Below are positions 9,376-18,334 of a stretch of DNA of 64,000 nt, one piece after another. The position numbers were made by a program, and so were the translations under genes. The stretch is from the NCBI RefSeq assembly GCF_039536205.1, contig NZ_BAAAYL010000001.1:2604001-2668000 (forward strand), read 5' to 3'. The notes under the pieces were generated by a model, which searched no databases, was not told the DNA's origin, and worked only from the letters and a program-made list of their open reading frames with translations. This DNA is from Streptomyces sannanensis. GTDB taxonomy: Bacteria; Actinomycetota; Actinomycetes; Streptomycetales; Streptomycetaceae. How positions within the stretch are numbered: the first letter of the stretch is position 1; every line of letters starts with the position of its first letter.

Positions 9376-9901
9376 GCTCAGACCCTGTTGTGCTGGGCGT
9401 GCCCTCGCTCCCGTTCGGATGATCGGTCGGCTTCGGCGCTGGCCGTGTGCACGCTTCTCCTTATCGGGGCCGTGGTGGGCAGGCCGGTGGCCCGGCTGTC
9501 GCGTCGAGTGGTCAGCGTGACTCCGCTGCCGGTCCCTCTGATCTGAGGAACTGGCAGCGGAGGGCGCGCGATGTGGCCGCTGCCCGGCAGCTTGCCGCCG
9601 CACTCGGCTTGCAAGCCAGACGAACCACACGGGCTCCCAGATTCAGGACGCCTCGATGGTCTTGCCCCCTCTAGAAAGCGCAGCATCCATCGTGCTGCTG
9701 CGCGAGCAGCAGATCCAGATGGCAGACACGGTCATCGGCATCAACGGCCACACCGACACCAAGATGACGTCATACGCATCACGCTGGAACCGCACGAGTC
9801 CGGCATGCCTGATGACGCTGACGCTCTTCTCCGGGCGGGCCATTCGATAGCTGCCAGCAGTCCCGTCCAGACCGCTGCAGGCTGGACCGTCGTCGTGGCG
9901 C
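9376..9901. other. Gap with no intact gene
   Basis: This 526 bp stretch separates the restriction island from a leftward gene. Short reading frames include protein-like snatches in different frames (a charged Arg/Ala-rich piece around 9540-9620, MADTVIGINGHTDTK around 9720-9764, then another piece around 9765-9890). These may be remnants of a broken gene at the island edge, but I cannot assign a family. No terminator hairpin stands out. Confidence 0.4.
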
Positions 9902-10528
9902 TCAGGCCGCCTCCCATTCAGCCTCGAAGTGCATCTGAGCCCGGTCCAGGATGTCGTCCGGGTCCCCGCCCTGAGCAGCCAGCCAGTGGAGCAGGTCGGC
10001 GATGATGTCGGTCACAGACTCCTCCAGGACCGTGTAAGTCGGCACGACGTTCCTGCTCCCGGCCGTCCTGCGGTACTCCTCAAGCACAGCCGCCGCCCGC
10101 TGGACCCGTACGCACTGACTCGAGGGTTCCAGTGCCAGCTCGCACCACACCGCCTTGCCGGTTGCTGTTACGAGCGTGCCCCATCCTGCGGACAACGCGG
10201 ACAGCAGGTGGAGCCCCCGCCCGCACTCCGTATCACTGTCGACTGAGGTCAGAGCCGGCACCGCGTGACTGTCATCGTGGAGTTCCACGCGCAGCACGTG
10301 CTGGAAGGCCTCAAGAACGAGAGTCGCCGCCGCCCCCTCCCCGACATGCTTGATGACGTTCGTCGCCAGCTCGCTGACGGCCAGTTCCGTCTCATCGGCC
10401 ACCGGCCGCAAACCCCACTGGCCGAGGGTCGACCGCACCGCCTTCCTCAAGTGACGCAGTTCCGCCGGCGCCGCCGTGAACGGCAGCACGCTTCGGAGTC
10501 GCGATCCGGGGATTCCGTGGTTGGGCAT
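9902..10528 (-). CDS. Anti-sigma-type ATP-binding protein (HATPase) with C-terminal extension
   Basis: The ATG at 10528 is preferred over the GTG at 10552 because a GGAAGGGAG ribosome site lies 8 bases upstream of it. The product is 208 residues. Residues 20-135 match the small serine-kinase-like ATP-binding proteins of Streptomyces: the N box ELAVSELATNVIKH and a DDSHAVPAL G1-type box. About 60 C-terminal residues (VLEESVTDIIADLLHWLAA...) form an extra helical domain not found in the simple family. It diverges from the XRE gene at 10746; ATP-binding, XRE/DUF5753 and DUF397 proteins are a common Streptomyces trio of regulators. Confidence 0.8.
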   Translation of the reverse strand: MPNHGIPGSRLRSVLPFTAAPAELRHLRKAVRSTLGQWGLRPVADETELAVSELATNVIKHVGEGAAATLVLEAFQHVLRVELHDDSHAVPALTSVDSDTECGRGLHLLSALSAGWGTLVTATGKAVWCELALEPSSQCVRVQRAAAVLEEYRRTAGSRNVVPTYTVLEESVTDIIADLLHWLAAQGGDPDDILDRAQMHFEAEWEAA

Positions 10529-10745
10529 GGAAGACACTCCCTTCCGCGCCACGACAGCGCTGCGCCCACCGTGCCCGTACGGCGACGCTGCGTAGCGCTA
10601 CTGCTGGCGAGTATGGCAGCGAGAAGTCCCGCCATGTAACTTCTCACGAGAATCCATCGGGTGAATCCGGTGGTCTATCAACTCCACGCTTGCCTAGCCT
10701 GTTTGCGGCCGCCGACCAGCACCCGGCGGCCGGGGAGGAAGCCGC

Positions 10746-11591
10746 ATGTCCGCTAGGACCACAACGCGTCGCCGACAGCTCGGCGCGATGATGCGCAAGC
10801 TCCGAGCCCGCAAGGGGATGACGCTGGAAGAGGCCGGCCAGCTCGTCGGCGTATCGAAGGCCACCGTCAGCCGGTACGAGACACAGACCGGCCCGGTGAA
10901 GTGGCTGGTAATCGACGCACTCTGCCGCGAGTACGAGGCGACTGAGGCCGAGCGTGAGGCCGTCGTCGGTCTCGCCAAGGACGCCAAGCAGCAAGGGTGG
11001 TGGAGTTCCTTCGCCGACCGAATCCCGGAGAGTATGAACCTGCTGCTCACCCTTGAGGATGAAGCCGTCCGGGAGGACCACTTCTCATGCCTTTACGTGC
11101 CGGGACTCCTGCAGACGCGCGACTACACCACGGCGGTCCAGCAGGCCAACGAGCTCCGGCGCGCACCGGAGGACATTGAGCGCCTGGTGGACATCCGCAT
11201 GAAGCGCCAGGAGATCCTCGCCCGGCCGGAGCCGCCGCACCTCTGGGCAATCCTGGACGAGTCCGTGATCCGGCGTGTGGTCGGTTCACGCGAGATCATG
11301 CGCGAGCAGCTCAGCCACTTGCTGCGGGCGAACGAATCCCACCACATCACGCTCCAGGTGCTGCCCTTCGCCAAGGGCGCTCACGCGGCGGCGCTCGGGA
11401 GCTTCGTGATGATCGGCGGCAAGGAGCCCTCGCTCGACGTCGTGTACGTGGACCTTCACGTCGGCTCGCTCTTCATGGAGAAGGATGAGGAGTTGGAGCG
11501 ATACAGACTTGCGTTCGACTACCTTCGCGCACAAGCGTTGGACATGGCCGCGTCGTCGGCCTTGATTGAGCGCGTACGCAAGGAGATGTGA
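10746..11591 (+). CDS. XRE-family regulator with DUF5753 domain
   Basis: The 281-residue protein begins after a GGGGAGGA ribosome site. Residues 12-60 are a helix-turn-helix (MTLEEAGQLVGVSKATVSRYE). The rest matches DUF5753, including the family landmark VPGLLQTRDYT and LPFAKGAHAA near the middle. It probably controls its own operon and binds the DUF397 protein made from the next gene, which starts inside its stop codon (TGATG). Confidence 0.9.
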   Translation: MSARTTTRRRQLGAMMRKLRARKGMTLEEAGQLVGVSKATVSRYETQTGPVKWLVIDALCREYEATEAEREAVVGLAKDAKQQGWWSSFADRIPESMNLLLTLEDEAVREDHFSCLYVPGLLQTRDYTTAVQQANELRRAPEDIERLVDIRMKRQEILARPEPPHLWAILDESVIRRVVGSREIMREQLSHLLRANESHHITLQVLPFAKGAHAAALGSFVMIGGKEPSLDVVYVDLHVGSLFMEKDEELERYRLAFDYLRAQALDMAASSALIERVRKEM

Positions 11592-11800
11592 TGCACCAGA
11601 GCGACAACCCCGTGCCGGATACGGCCTGGTTCAAGTCCTCGTACAGCGGAGCCAACGAGACGGAGTGCGTCGAGACTGCCTACGTTCCGCACCTCGCCCT
11701 GGTCCGGGACTCCAAGCAGCCGGCTGGCCCCCGTCTGGCCTTCAGCGAGACCGCTTGGAACGGATTCCTGATGGCTTTGAGGAATCAGAAGCCGGCGTGA
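11591..11800 (+). CDS. DUF397 protein
   Basis: This 69-residue protein has the DUF397 signature WFKSSYSGANETECVETA and VRDSKQPAGPRLAF. AAGGAG at 11580-11585 favours the ATG at 11591 over the GTG at 11588. It is translationally coupled to the XRE regulator, its usual genetic partner; such pairs have been proposed to work like regulator-antagonist modules. Confidence 0.88.
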   Translation: MHQSDNPVPDTAWFKSSYSGANETECVETAYVPHLALVRDSKQPAGPRLAFSETAWNGFLMALRNQKPA

Positions 11801-11880
11801 ACCTCAGGCCTCGCGCTGTCCGAAACACAGCGGGGCGACGGGTCCGCCGCGCTCATCAATCCGGCCTGCGAGGAGCTGCG

Positions 11881-12075
11881 ATGGATAGCGACAACGTCCA
11901 GTGGATCAAGTCCTCATACAACGGCGGCAGCGGCACGGAGTGTGTGGAAACCGCCCGTGTGGGCGCCGAAACGGCTGTCCGCGACAGCAAGGACCTGCTC
12001 GGGCCGCGGCTGGCCTTCGCTGCTCGCTCCTGGGCTGACTTCGTCGGGGCAGTACGGGCAGGCCGCCTCGGCTGA
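11881..12075 (+). CDS. Second DUF397 protein
   Basis: This 64-residue paralogue of the previous gene carries WIKSSYNGGSGTECVETA and RDSKDLLGPRLAF. GAGGAG at 11870-11875 lies 5 bases before its ATG. Two DUF397 genes after one XRE gene suggest tandem duplication followed by divergence. Confidence 0.87.
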   Translation: MDSDNVQWIKSSYNGGSGTECVETARVGAETAVRDSKDLLGPRLAFAARSWADFVGAVRAGRLG

Positions 12076-12170
12076 TCCGTCCGCAGGCTACCGGGCCTGG
12101 TTGGCAACGCCTCTGCCTGCTGGCAGAGTTGATCGCCACAGCGTGAGGCTCAGGGGGGGCGGGCAGCAGC

Positions 12171-13877
12171 ATGGGGCGGGGGCTCTTACGTCGGCAGGTC
12201 GCCGTCGCGGTGTGTTCCATCGTGCTCGCCGGCGTCGCGTGGACCTGGCCCGTCAAGACCGATGACGCCGTCGACGCCACGCAGTTCACCGTTGCCTTCT
12301 TCGCCACGCTGCTGACCGGCGAGGCCGTGATCTTCGCGATCACGTTTTCAGCCGCGAGTAACTGGCCCTCGCTGCGGGCCATCGACAGCCATATCGCCTT
12401 CCGTGAGTGGGTGCTGATCGGCTGGATCGCCGTCATGTTCATCGCGTGCGGGCTCCTCGGGCAAAGCGACAGGAGCACCACCTACGGCGCCCTGCTCTTC
12501 CTCCTTGCCAACGTCTTCGGCGTCTTCTCCTTCGTGCGGCTATTCGGGCTCGCCAGCGTCGGCGGGCGCAATCGGCTGCTACGGCAGACCCTCGCACAGG
12601 GGCTCGGCAGGGTGCGCGACGGTGAACTCGGCGACGACCCCACCGTGGCGGCGTATCTCGGCGCCCTCGATCAGGTCATTAGCGGAAACGATCCTTCGGG
12701 AATGCGTAACCTCGTCGGCCAGCTCGTCGAGGCGAAGGTGGACGCGCCCGCCAATGAGCACGCCGTCGCCCTGCACCTTGAGGTGCTGCACCGCCTGTGC
12801 CGGGCCGCGCTCGTCCGTGGGGCTGATCCGATCGTCGTCGTCGGCTGCGCCGATTCCCTGGTCGCGTCCGTACTGAGCCAGGCTCGCGCGCTGCCCGACG
12901 CTGCTACCGCGCTGGGCGTCACCAGTCGCTATCTCGCCTGGCTCGGCAGCGCCTCCACCATCATGTCCGTGCGTGGAATCGCCTCCAGCCGGGCCGCCCG
13001 TGAACTCGTCGCGATGTCCGTGGACTGCCGGTTACGCATCCTGCAGTGCGTCGATCCCGATCCCAAGACCGTGAGCACGCCCGAGGAGGCCGTCTCTGTC
13101 CTCGATGATCCGGTCGGGATGATCCTGTGGGCCAGGGACTTCACCGAGTTCCATGGGGCACACCAGGCAAGTGCCTTCTACGGCATGTATCAGTTCCTCA
13201 CCGGACGGAAGTTCATGGGGAACTACTGGGATGGCGCCTCCATCCTCAGTTCGATGCGAGAGGCGTTGTATGGGGACCAGGACCCCGCCACCGGCCAGGC
13301 AGCGGACGCCGCCCGCCAGGCCTTCGGGTCGCCCGCCGGGTACGACCGGTTCTGGGCGCTTGTCTCCGTCGGTGCCATCGCCACGCTGCGAGATACCCGG
13401 CTTGTGCATCCGCCTGAGCTGGTACGCCCTGAGTTCACGCCGGACCCGCAGCTACTTGGTGCGTATCTGCGCACCTTCGCCACACACCGTTGGTTCACGA
13501 CGGCCGACGAGGCGCACGAAGCGCTGCTGACACTCATGAGCGGTACGGATCCGGCCGACTCGTCGTGGGAGCAGATACGTACCCGCGCGGCCCGCACCAC
13601 ACTGCGCGTACCAGCACCACGTACCGAGCCACACGAAAGGCCGTCCGCCCTGGTCCTCGCCATCGCCTGCCGGCTTGCGCCCCTTGCGCCTGGTGAGTCC
13701 GACGTCGAGCTACGGGCCTTCCTCGGCGCGCTGCCCGTGCCTGCGCTGTCGGCCGCTGCCGCACTCGCCGCCCGCGTACTGCCTGGCGCAGACGGCAACG
13801 GCGACCCCTGCGAGGCCATCGCCACCGGGCTCCAGGTGATGCAGCTTGTCGGTGCACATACCCGGGATAGCCGATGA
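12171..13877 (+). CDS. Membrane protein of unknown function
   Basis: This 568-residue protein has four hydrophobic helices in its first 130 residues (about 8-26, 38-62, 80-95, 102-124) and then a long soluble, mainly helical cytoplasmic-type domain without motifs I know. The ribosome site is weak (a G-run about 12 bases upstream). Its stop overlaps the next start by ATGA. It heads a probable operon with an unknown protein and a nucleoside deaminase. A membrane-anchored sensor or effector is one reading, but nothing in the sequence proves it. Confidence 0.75.
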   Translation: MGRGLLRRQVAVAVCSIVLAGVAWTWPVKTDDAVDATQFTVAFFATLLTGEAVIFAITFSAASNWPSLRAIDSHIAFREWVLIGWIAVMFIACGLLGQSDRSTTYGALLFLLANVFGVFSFVRLFGLASVGGRNRLLRQTLAQGLGRVRDGELGDDPTVAAYLGALDQVISGNDPSGMRNLVGQLVEAKVDAPANEHAVALHLEVLHRLCRAALVRGADPIVVVGCADSLVASVLSQARALPDAATALGVTSRYLAWLGSASTIMSVRGIASSRAARELVAMSVDCRLRILQCVDPDPKTVSTPEEAVSVLDDPVGMILWARDFTEFHGAHQASAFYGMYQFLTGRKFMGNYWDGASILSSMREALYGDQDPATGQAADAARQAFGSPAGYDRFWALVSVGAIATLRDTRLVHPPELVRPEFTPDPQLLGAYLRTFATHRWFTTADEAHEALLTLMSGTDPADSSWEQIRTRAARTTLRVPAPRTEPHERPSALVLAIACRLAPLAPGESDVELRAFLGALPVPALSAAAALAARVLPGADGNGDPCEAIATGLQVMQLVGAHTRDSR

Positions 13878-14395
13878 ACCCCGATATCTGGCGCCAGCGC
13901 GTCGCGCGCCTCGCAGACCCGGCCGTCGAGGCCGCCGTCATCGTGCAGTGCGGTCTCGACTGGCTGCGCCCGCGACGGCTTACCTTGCGCAATGAGGTCG
14001 ACTCGGTGGTGATGGCGGCGCAGTTACGACGCGGTGTCTCGCTTCGGATCACCCGGCTCGTACTCCACAACCTCCCGGCGGCAACGAGCCGAGAGGCCGA
14101 CGCAGACGCCGTGCAGAAGGCCTTCGACGCATGGCACTACCGGCTGGCTGCCACCGGCGCCCTGCTGTCGGGCCCGGCCCCACGCATACACCGCCTCATC
14201 ATCCGCGGGGACCAGACCTCGGCGCCCGTACCGGATATGGTCGAACTGCTGGAAGGCGGCCGTTGGTCCGACCGCGAGCGGGCGTCACAAGCCCTGCACA
14301 TTGTCGGTACTGCAGCCGCCACAACACCACTGACCAGCTACGACGTGGATCTGGCAGGCCCGTTCGGTGACGGTGATCCCTCGGTCCACATGTGA
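13874..14395 (+). CDS. Uncharacterised protein coupled to the membrane protein
   Basis: This 173-residue soluble protein has no signal peptide. The N-terminal half is basic (WLRPRRLTLRNEVDSVVMAAQLRRGV) and contains ITRLVLHNLPA. I recognise no family. It begins inside the stop codon of the preceding gene and ends 16 bases before the deaminase start, so the three are likely co-transcribed. Confidence 0.7.
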   Translation: MNPDIWRQRVARLADPAVEAAVIVQCGLDWLRPRRLTLRNEVDSVVMAAQLRRGVSLRITRLVLHNLPAATSREADADAVQKAFDAWHYRLAATGALLSGPAPRIHRLIIRGDQTSAPVPDMVELLEGGRWSDRERASQALHIVGTAAATTPLTSYDVDLAGPFGDGDPSVHM

Positions 14396-14411
14396 GGAGA
14401 GGGAGAGTCTC

Positions 14412-14924
14412 TTGCCCTACGCCCCGGAGAACTCACACGACCGCAAGTTCCTAGAGCAGGCCATCTCCATCTCGCGGCACGCCTTGGAGGACGAGGGCAA
14501 GACGCCCTTCGGGGCGCTTGTCGTGATCGACGGGGAGGTGGTGGGTACGGGCACCAGCTCCGTAGTGGAGCTGCGCGACCCGACCGCGCACGCCGAGGTC
14601 ATGGCGCTGCGCGCGGCGGGACAAAGTCTGGGCCGGCATCTGCTGGAAGACGCCGTCATGTACTCGAGCAGCGAGCCGTGCCCGATGTGCCTGACTGCCT
14701 GTTACTGGGCCCGTATTCCGCGCCTTGTGTACGCGGCCAACAGCCGTGATGTAGCCGTCAATGGCTTCGAAGATCTGCAGTTCTACCGGGAGCTGGCGCT
14801 ACCCAACGCGGAACGTGGTCTGCTGGTGGAGGTCGCCGTCGAAGGGGAGCTGAAGGACCGCGCGGCGGAGGCCCTGACCGAGTGGGCAGCACAGCTGCCC
14901 TTCCCCGTCGAGCCGAAGCTGTGA
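14412..14924 (+). CDS. Nucleoside/guanine deaminase-like protein, copy 1
   Basis: The TTG at 14412 is chosen because GGGAG lies 6 bases upstream and the same arrangement precedes the paralogue at 32712 (both begin LPYAPE). The product is 170 residues. Zinc site: HAEV in DPTAHAEVMALRA, and PCPMC in SSEPCPMCLTACYWARI. The following LVYAANSRDVAVNGFED resembles guanine deaminases (GuaD type) more than tRNA adenosine deaminases. It should remove an amino group from a purine base or related substrate in the cytoplasm. It closes the operon begun at 12171. Confidence 0.85.
   Translation: MPYAPENSHDRKFLEQAISISRHALEDEGKTPFGALVVIDGEVVGTGTSSVVELRDPTAHAEVMALRAAGQSLGRHLLEDAVMYSSSEPCPMCLTACYWARIPRLVYAANSRDVAVNGFEDLQFYRELALPNAERGLLVEVAVEGELKDRAAEALTEWAAQLPFPVEPKL
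14424..14920 (+). repeat. Direct repeat, left copy (deaminase gene)
   Basis: About 500 bp that recur at 16530-17026 in the same orientation, roughly 90% identical by eye. Similarity starts sharply just after the TTG start codon. The two copies flank the DUF222/HNH nuclease gene. Confidence 0.8.
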
Positions 14925-15063
14925 GCCCGCAGAGATCGGCAGCGTTGATACAAGCCGTTGAGGAGCAGCGATGAACATCACGGCTGTAGACCGAAGACGC
15001 ACGTGAGTTGCCGACCCGGCGCACACTGCACTTCGCGTCGGGCCTGCGGTGTTCCTGGCGCAG

Positions 15064-16377
15064 TCATTCCAAGTACGTGTGAGGCGGGGCCTCGTAGCGG
15101 TGGCCCGTGGGGCTCGTCCAGTGGGTCACGCCGGTGTCGGGGGCACGGGTGACGGTCCAGCCGGGGTGGTGGGTTTTGAGCAGGTGGTGGCGGCGACACA
15201 GCGGGTGGAGGTTGTCCGGGGTGGTCTGGCCGCCCGCCTCGGGGACGTGGTGGTTGAAGGGGTCCCGGTGGTCCAGGTCGCAGCGGTGGGCGGGCTGGTT
15301 GCAGTGCGGGAACGTGCAGTGCGCATCGCGGGCGATGACGTGACGGGCGGTCTCCGCGGTGGGCTTGTAGGTGGTGGGGTCCGTCTTGATCAGCAGACCC
15401 GTGTCCGGGGCCGTGATCAGGCGGCGCCAGACGGTGCCCTCGGCGAAGGCGATCTCGCGGGCCTGGCCGGCGGTGATGGGGCCGTAGCCCTTGAGGTCCG
15501 CCACTCCGCCCTCGACGCCGAGCAGAACGTTGAGGGGGACAGTGACCTGCACGACTGCTGCCGTCCGTCCGCCCGAGGTGGCTTCCCCTTCTGCGGTGGG
15601 GCGGTTGAGAATCAGGTCGACCAAGGCGTCCGCCCGCTTCTGGTCGGCCGTGCGGCACGGGTCGGTGAAGGTCGCCGCGTGCGCGTCGACGGCGGCGTCC
15701 ATGCGGGCGGCCTGTTCCGCCGGGACGATCGCGCCGAACAGGGCCATCCCGTCGTGCCGGGGGTGGTGCACCATCTCCCGTTCGCGCTTGCGCCGTTCAT
15801 GACGTTCGGCCGCGCCGTCGGGGTCGGCGTGGACGACGGTCTTCGCCAGCAGGCGCCGGGTGGCCCCGGCCGCCAGCGTGGGCAGCTTGGGCGCTACCGC
15901 TTCCTCGACCTGGGCCGCCACTTCGGGAGACAGCACCTCGCAGGCCTCGGTGACCGCCTTCGCCTGCTGGTACGAGATGTCCCCGGCCTCCAGCAGGCCC
16001 AGTGTGGTGGGATGACGGGCCTCGAGGGCGCGGGCGACCCCGAGACGGTCGGCGGCGGTGGAGCCCGCGAGTTTCAGGGCGCAGCCTACTTCCTCGACCG
16101 CGGCGTTCCACTCGGCCTGCACCTGCTCGGTCCAGCCCTCGGGAAGCTCCTCGTCGATCTTCGTGTCCAGCGCGGCGAGGAGACGCACCTGCCGGCCGTC
16201 CAGCCAGGCCCGGTGCCGCTCCCACGCCCCCAGGGCGTCGATCATCCCGGCGCGGGACAGCTCCTCGACGTCGAGTCCTTCCAGCAGTACGGCTGTCTGC
16301 GCGCACGGCACGGCGGTGCTCAGATGCGCGGCCCATTCGTCCGGCGTCACCGGGCCGGGAGCCCGACTGGTGGTCAT
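15064..16377 (-). CDS. DUF222 / HNH endonuclease (13E12-type)
   Basis: This 437-residue protein has an N-terminal helical DUF222 domain (about 30-300) and a C-terminal HNH domain: CTFPHCNQPAHRCDLDHRDPF, then a PDNLHPLCRRHH zinc and catalytic segment. The family is abundant and repeated in actinobacterial genomes and often behaves as a mobile or multi-copy gene. It lies on the opposite strand between two copies of a deaminase gene, which suggests insertion together with a local duplication. Confidence 0.92.
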   Translation of the reverse strand: MTTSRAPGPVTPDEWAAHLSTAVPCAQTAVLLEGLDVEELSRAGMIDALGAWERHRAWLDGRQVRLLAALDTKIDEELPEGWTEQVQAEWNAAVEEVGCALKLAGSTAADRLGVARALEARHPTTLGLLEAGDISYQQAKAVTEACEVLSPEVAAQVEEAVAPKLPTLAAGATRRLLAKTVVHADPDGAAERHERRKREREMVHHPRHDGMALFGAIVPAEQAARMDAAVDAHAATFTDPCRTADQKRADALVDLILNRPTAEGEATSGGRTAAVVQVTVPLNVLLGVEGGVADLKGYGPITAGQAREIAFAEGTVWRRLITAPDTGLLIKTDPTTYKPTAETARHVIARDAHCTFPHCNQPAHRCDLDHRDPFNHHVPEAGGQTTPDNLHPLCRRHHLLKTHHPGWTVTRAPDTGVTHWTSPTGHRYEAPPHTYLE

Positions 16378-16487
16378 CCCCCATCACCCCCTGCGATGGC
16401 CGACCCCCGCCGCACGGGCGGGTTACCTACCCTTCATTCTCCCTCACTCACCGTAGTGATGCCAGGTCAAAGGCACCACTCATTCGA

Positions 16488-17030
16488 GTGAGAGTTCGAT
16501 GCACGGCTGCCGACTCCGGCCCTTGCTCTCCGGAGAACTCACACGACCGCACGTTCCTCGAACAGGCCGTCTCCATCTCGCGGCACGCACTGGAGGACGA
16601 GGGCAAGACGCCTTTCGGTGCGCTCGTCGTGATCGACGGGGAGGTGGTGGGTACGGGCACCAGCTCCGTCGTGGAGCTGCGCGACCCGACCGCGCACGCC
16701 GAGGTCATGGCGCTGCGCGCGGCGGGGCAGAAGCTCGGCCGGAATCTGATGGAGGACGCCGTCATGTACTCCAGCATCGAGCCGTGCCCGATGTGCCTGA
16801 CTGCCTGTTACCGGGCCCGTATTCCGCGCCTTGTGTACGCGGCCAACAGCCGTGATGCAGCTGTCAATGGCTTCGAAGATCTGCAGTTCTACCGGGAGCC
16901 GGCGCTACCCAACGCCGAGCGCGGGCTGCCGGCGGAGGTCGCCGTCGAAGCTGACCTCCAGGAACGCGCGGCGGGGGCGCTTGCCGAGTGGGCGACGCAG
17001 CTGCCGTTCCCGGTCGAGCCGAAGCCCTGA
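16488..17030 (+). pseudogene. Nucleoside deaminase copy 2, probably damaged at its 5' end
   Basis: From CCGGAG at 16530 the frame matches copy 1 through HAEV, PCPMC and the C terminus. The 5' end differs: the TTG at 16523 is followed by a segment 5 bases shorter than in copy 1, so that start is out of frame. The only upstream in-frame start nearby is a GTG at 16488 without a ribosome site, giving up to 180 residues. The conserved YWARI has become YRARI and SSSEPC has become SSIEPC. Zinc ligands are intact, so the protein could work if translated, but decay after duplication is more likely. Confidence 0.6.
16530..17026 (+). repeat. Direct repeat, right copy (deaminase gene)
   Basis: Second copy of the repeat at 14424-14920. 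The left border is within a few bases of the out-of-frame TTG at 16523. Confidence 0.8.
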
Positions 17031-17230
17031 ACCCCTCATCCCGGGGCACGTTCGGGGTCGGCTCGCAGCTGGGCTTCACAGCGTCGGTCCCGGCCTCGCC
17101 GTCGCGTTCGTCCGGGCGCCGTCGATTGTGCCCTGACGCCGTAAACCCGCGGGGTGAATGCCCGTGTAGCAGGCTTCCCGACGTCGTGGTGCGGACTCAT
17201 GATGTGAGTACGTGCTACGGGGGGTACACC

Positions 17231-18334
17231 ATGGCCGCTCGCTCCGGTTCAGGGTCCGTACAGATACCGATCTGGGCCTTCGCTGTCGCCGGGTTCGTCC
17301 TGGTGGTGGCTCTCTTCTTCGCGGTGCGGGGCCTCGCATCGTCCGACGTGGCCAAGCCCGGCAGCACTGTCGGACCGTCAGCGGGCAGTACCGCCGGGGA
17401 CGGTTCGACCGGAGGCAGCGGCAACGGCGGACCGTGGAACGGGGGCGACGACAGGGGTGGCGAGACCTGGTCCTCCACAGGCGGCGGTGACAGCAGTGGC
17501 CGGGACGGCGAGAAGGGCGGGAGCAGCACCGGCGACACCAGCAGCGGGAAGGGCGACAAGAGCAAACCGCCAGGATGGCTGCCGTGGGGCCCGGACTCCC
17601 CGAACACGGACGAGCAGTTCGAGCCGGACAGCATCTACGACGTGCTCCATGCAGGGAACTGCACGTTGGCATACGACGAAGCCGGCAAGCCCCACACTTC
17701 CTTCGTCGAGGGCTGGAAGGTGGCCGAGGGGCTGGCGGGGGTCTGCCTGGCGTCGCGGGGAGATCCCAAGGGAATGGACATCGCGAAGTCGGCCGTGGAC
17801 GCGCTGCGCAAGGCCGACTACAAGCCGGGCGGCGAACCTTGGCAGTGCAAGGACGGGGACGCCTACGACGTGCTGAAGCGGTTCGTCGAGTACTACGGGA
17901 CACACCCGGACGCTCCCGTGGTGCTGCTGGCTGCGCCGAAGGGTGAGACGGCCTGCAAGGTCGAGATCTCGGCCGTACATATCGACGGTTCGGCCGCCAA
18001 GCCCAATACGAACATCGGGGTCTCGGGCACTTGGCCGGATGCGCCGGTTGCCGCGGTCCTCAACGCCAAGGAGCTGGCGGAGCCACTCGTTCTGGATCTC
18101 TTCGTGGAGGGGTGCTGCAAGGACGCAGCCCTTTCGTTCAACCTCCCGGAGGAAATCGAAGGGCATCCGACGAAGATCGACCTGACGATTCGTACGAAGA
18201 GCGGGGCCGAGGTCACAAGGAGGAGCGCGTTCACCATCGTCTGGGAGGAGAGCCCACCGCCCTCGTCCATCACGCCGACGACCGAATCGCCGGCATCGTC
18301 GTCACCCGGGACTCCCGGGAAGCCGACCTCATGA
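17231..18334 (+). CDS. Membrane-anchored extracellular protein of unknown function
   Basis: The ATG at 17231 follows a G-rich ribosome site (about 17219-17224); the product is 367 residues. One transmembrane helix at about 11-32 is followed by a Gly/Ser/Asp-rich linker to about residue 115, then a globular domain with several cysteines ([28 protein letters not shown]) that probably forms disulfides outside the cell, and a Pro/Ser/Thr-rich tail. The next gene starts inside its stop codon, so the pair probably acts together at the cell surface. Confidence 0.7.
   Translation: MAARSGSGSVQIPIWAFAVAGFVLVVALFFAVRGLASSDVAKPGSTVGPSAGSTAGDGSTGGSGNGGPWNGGDDRGGETWSSTGGGDSSGRDGEKGGSSTGDTSSGKGDKSKPPGWLPWGPDSPNTDEQFEPDSIYDVLHAGNCTLAYDEAGKPHTSFVEGWKVAEGLAGVCLASRGDPKGMDIAKSAVDALRKADYKPGGEPWQCKDGDAYDVLKRFVEYYGTHPDAPVVLLAAPKGETACKVEISAVHIDGSAAKPNTNIGVSGTWPDAPVAAVLNAKELAEPLVLDLFVEGCCKDAALSFNLPEEIEGHPTKIDLTIRTKSGAEVTRRSAFTIVWEESPPPSSITPTTESPASSSPGTPGKPTS

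Noticed and set aside
15049..16491. Long rightward frame opposite the HNH gene
   Set aside because: The leftward frame has clear DUF222 and HNH motifs; the rightward one is Gly/Val/Arg-rich antisense text typical of high-GC DNA.
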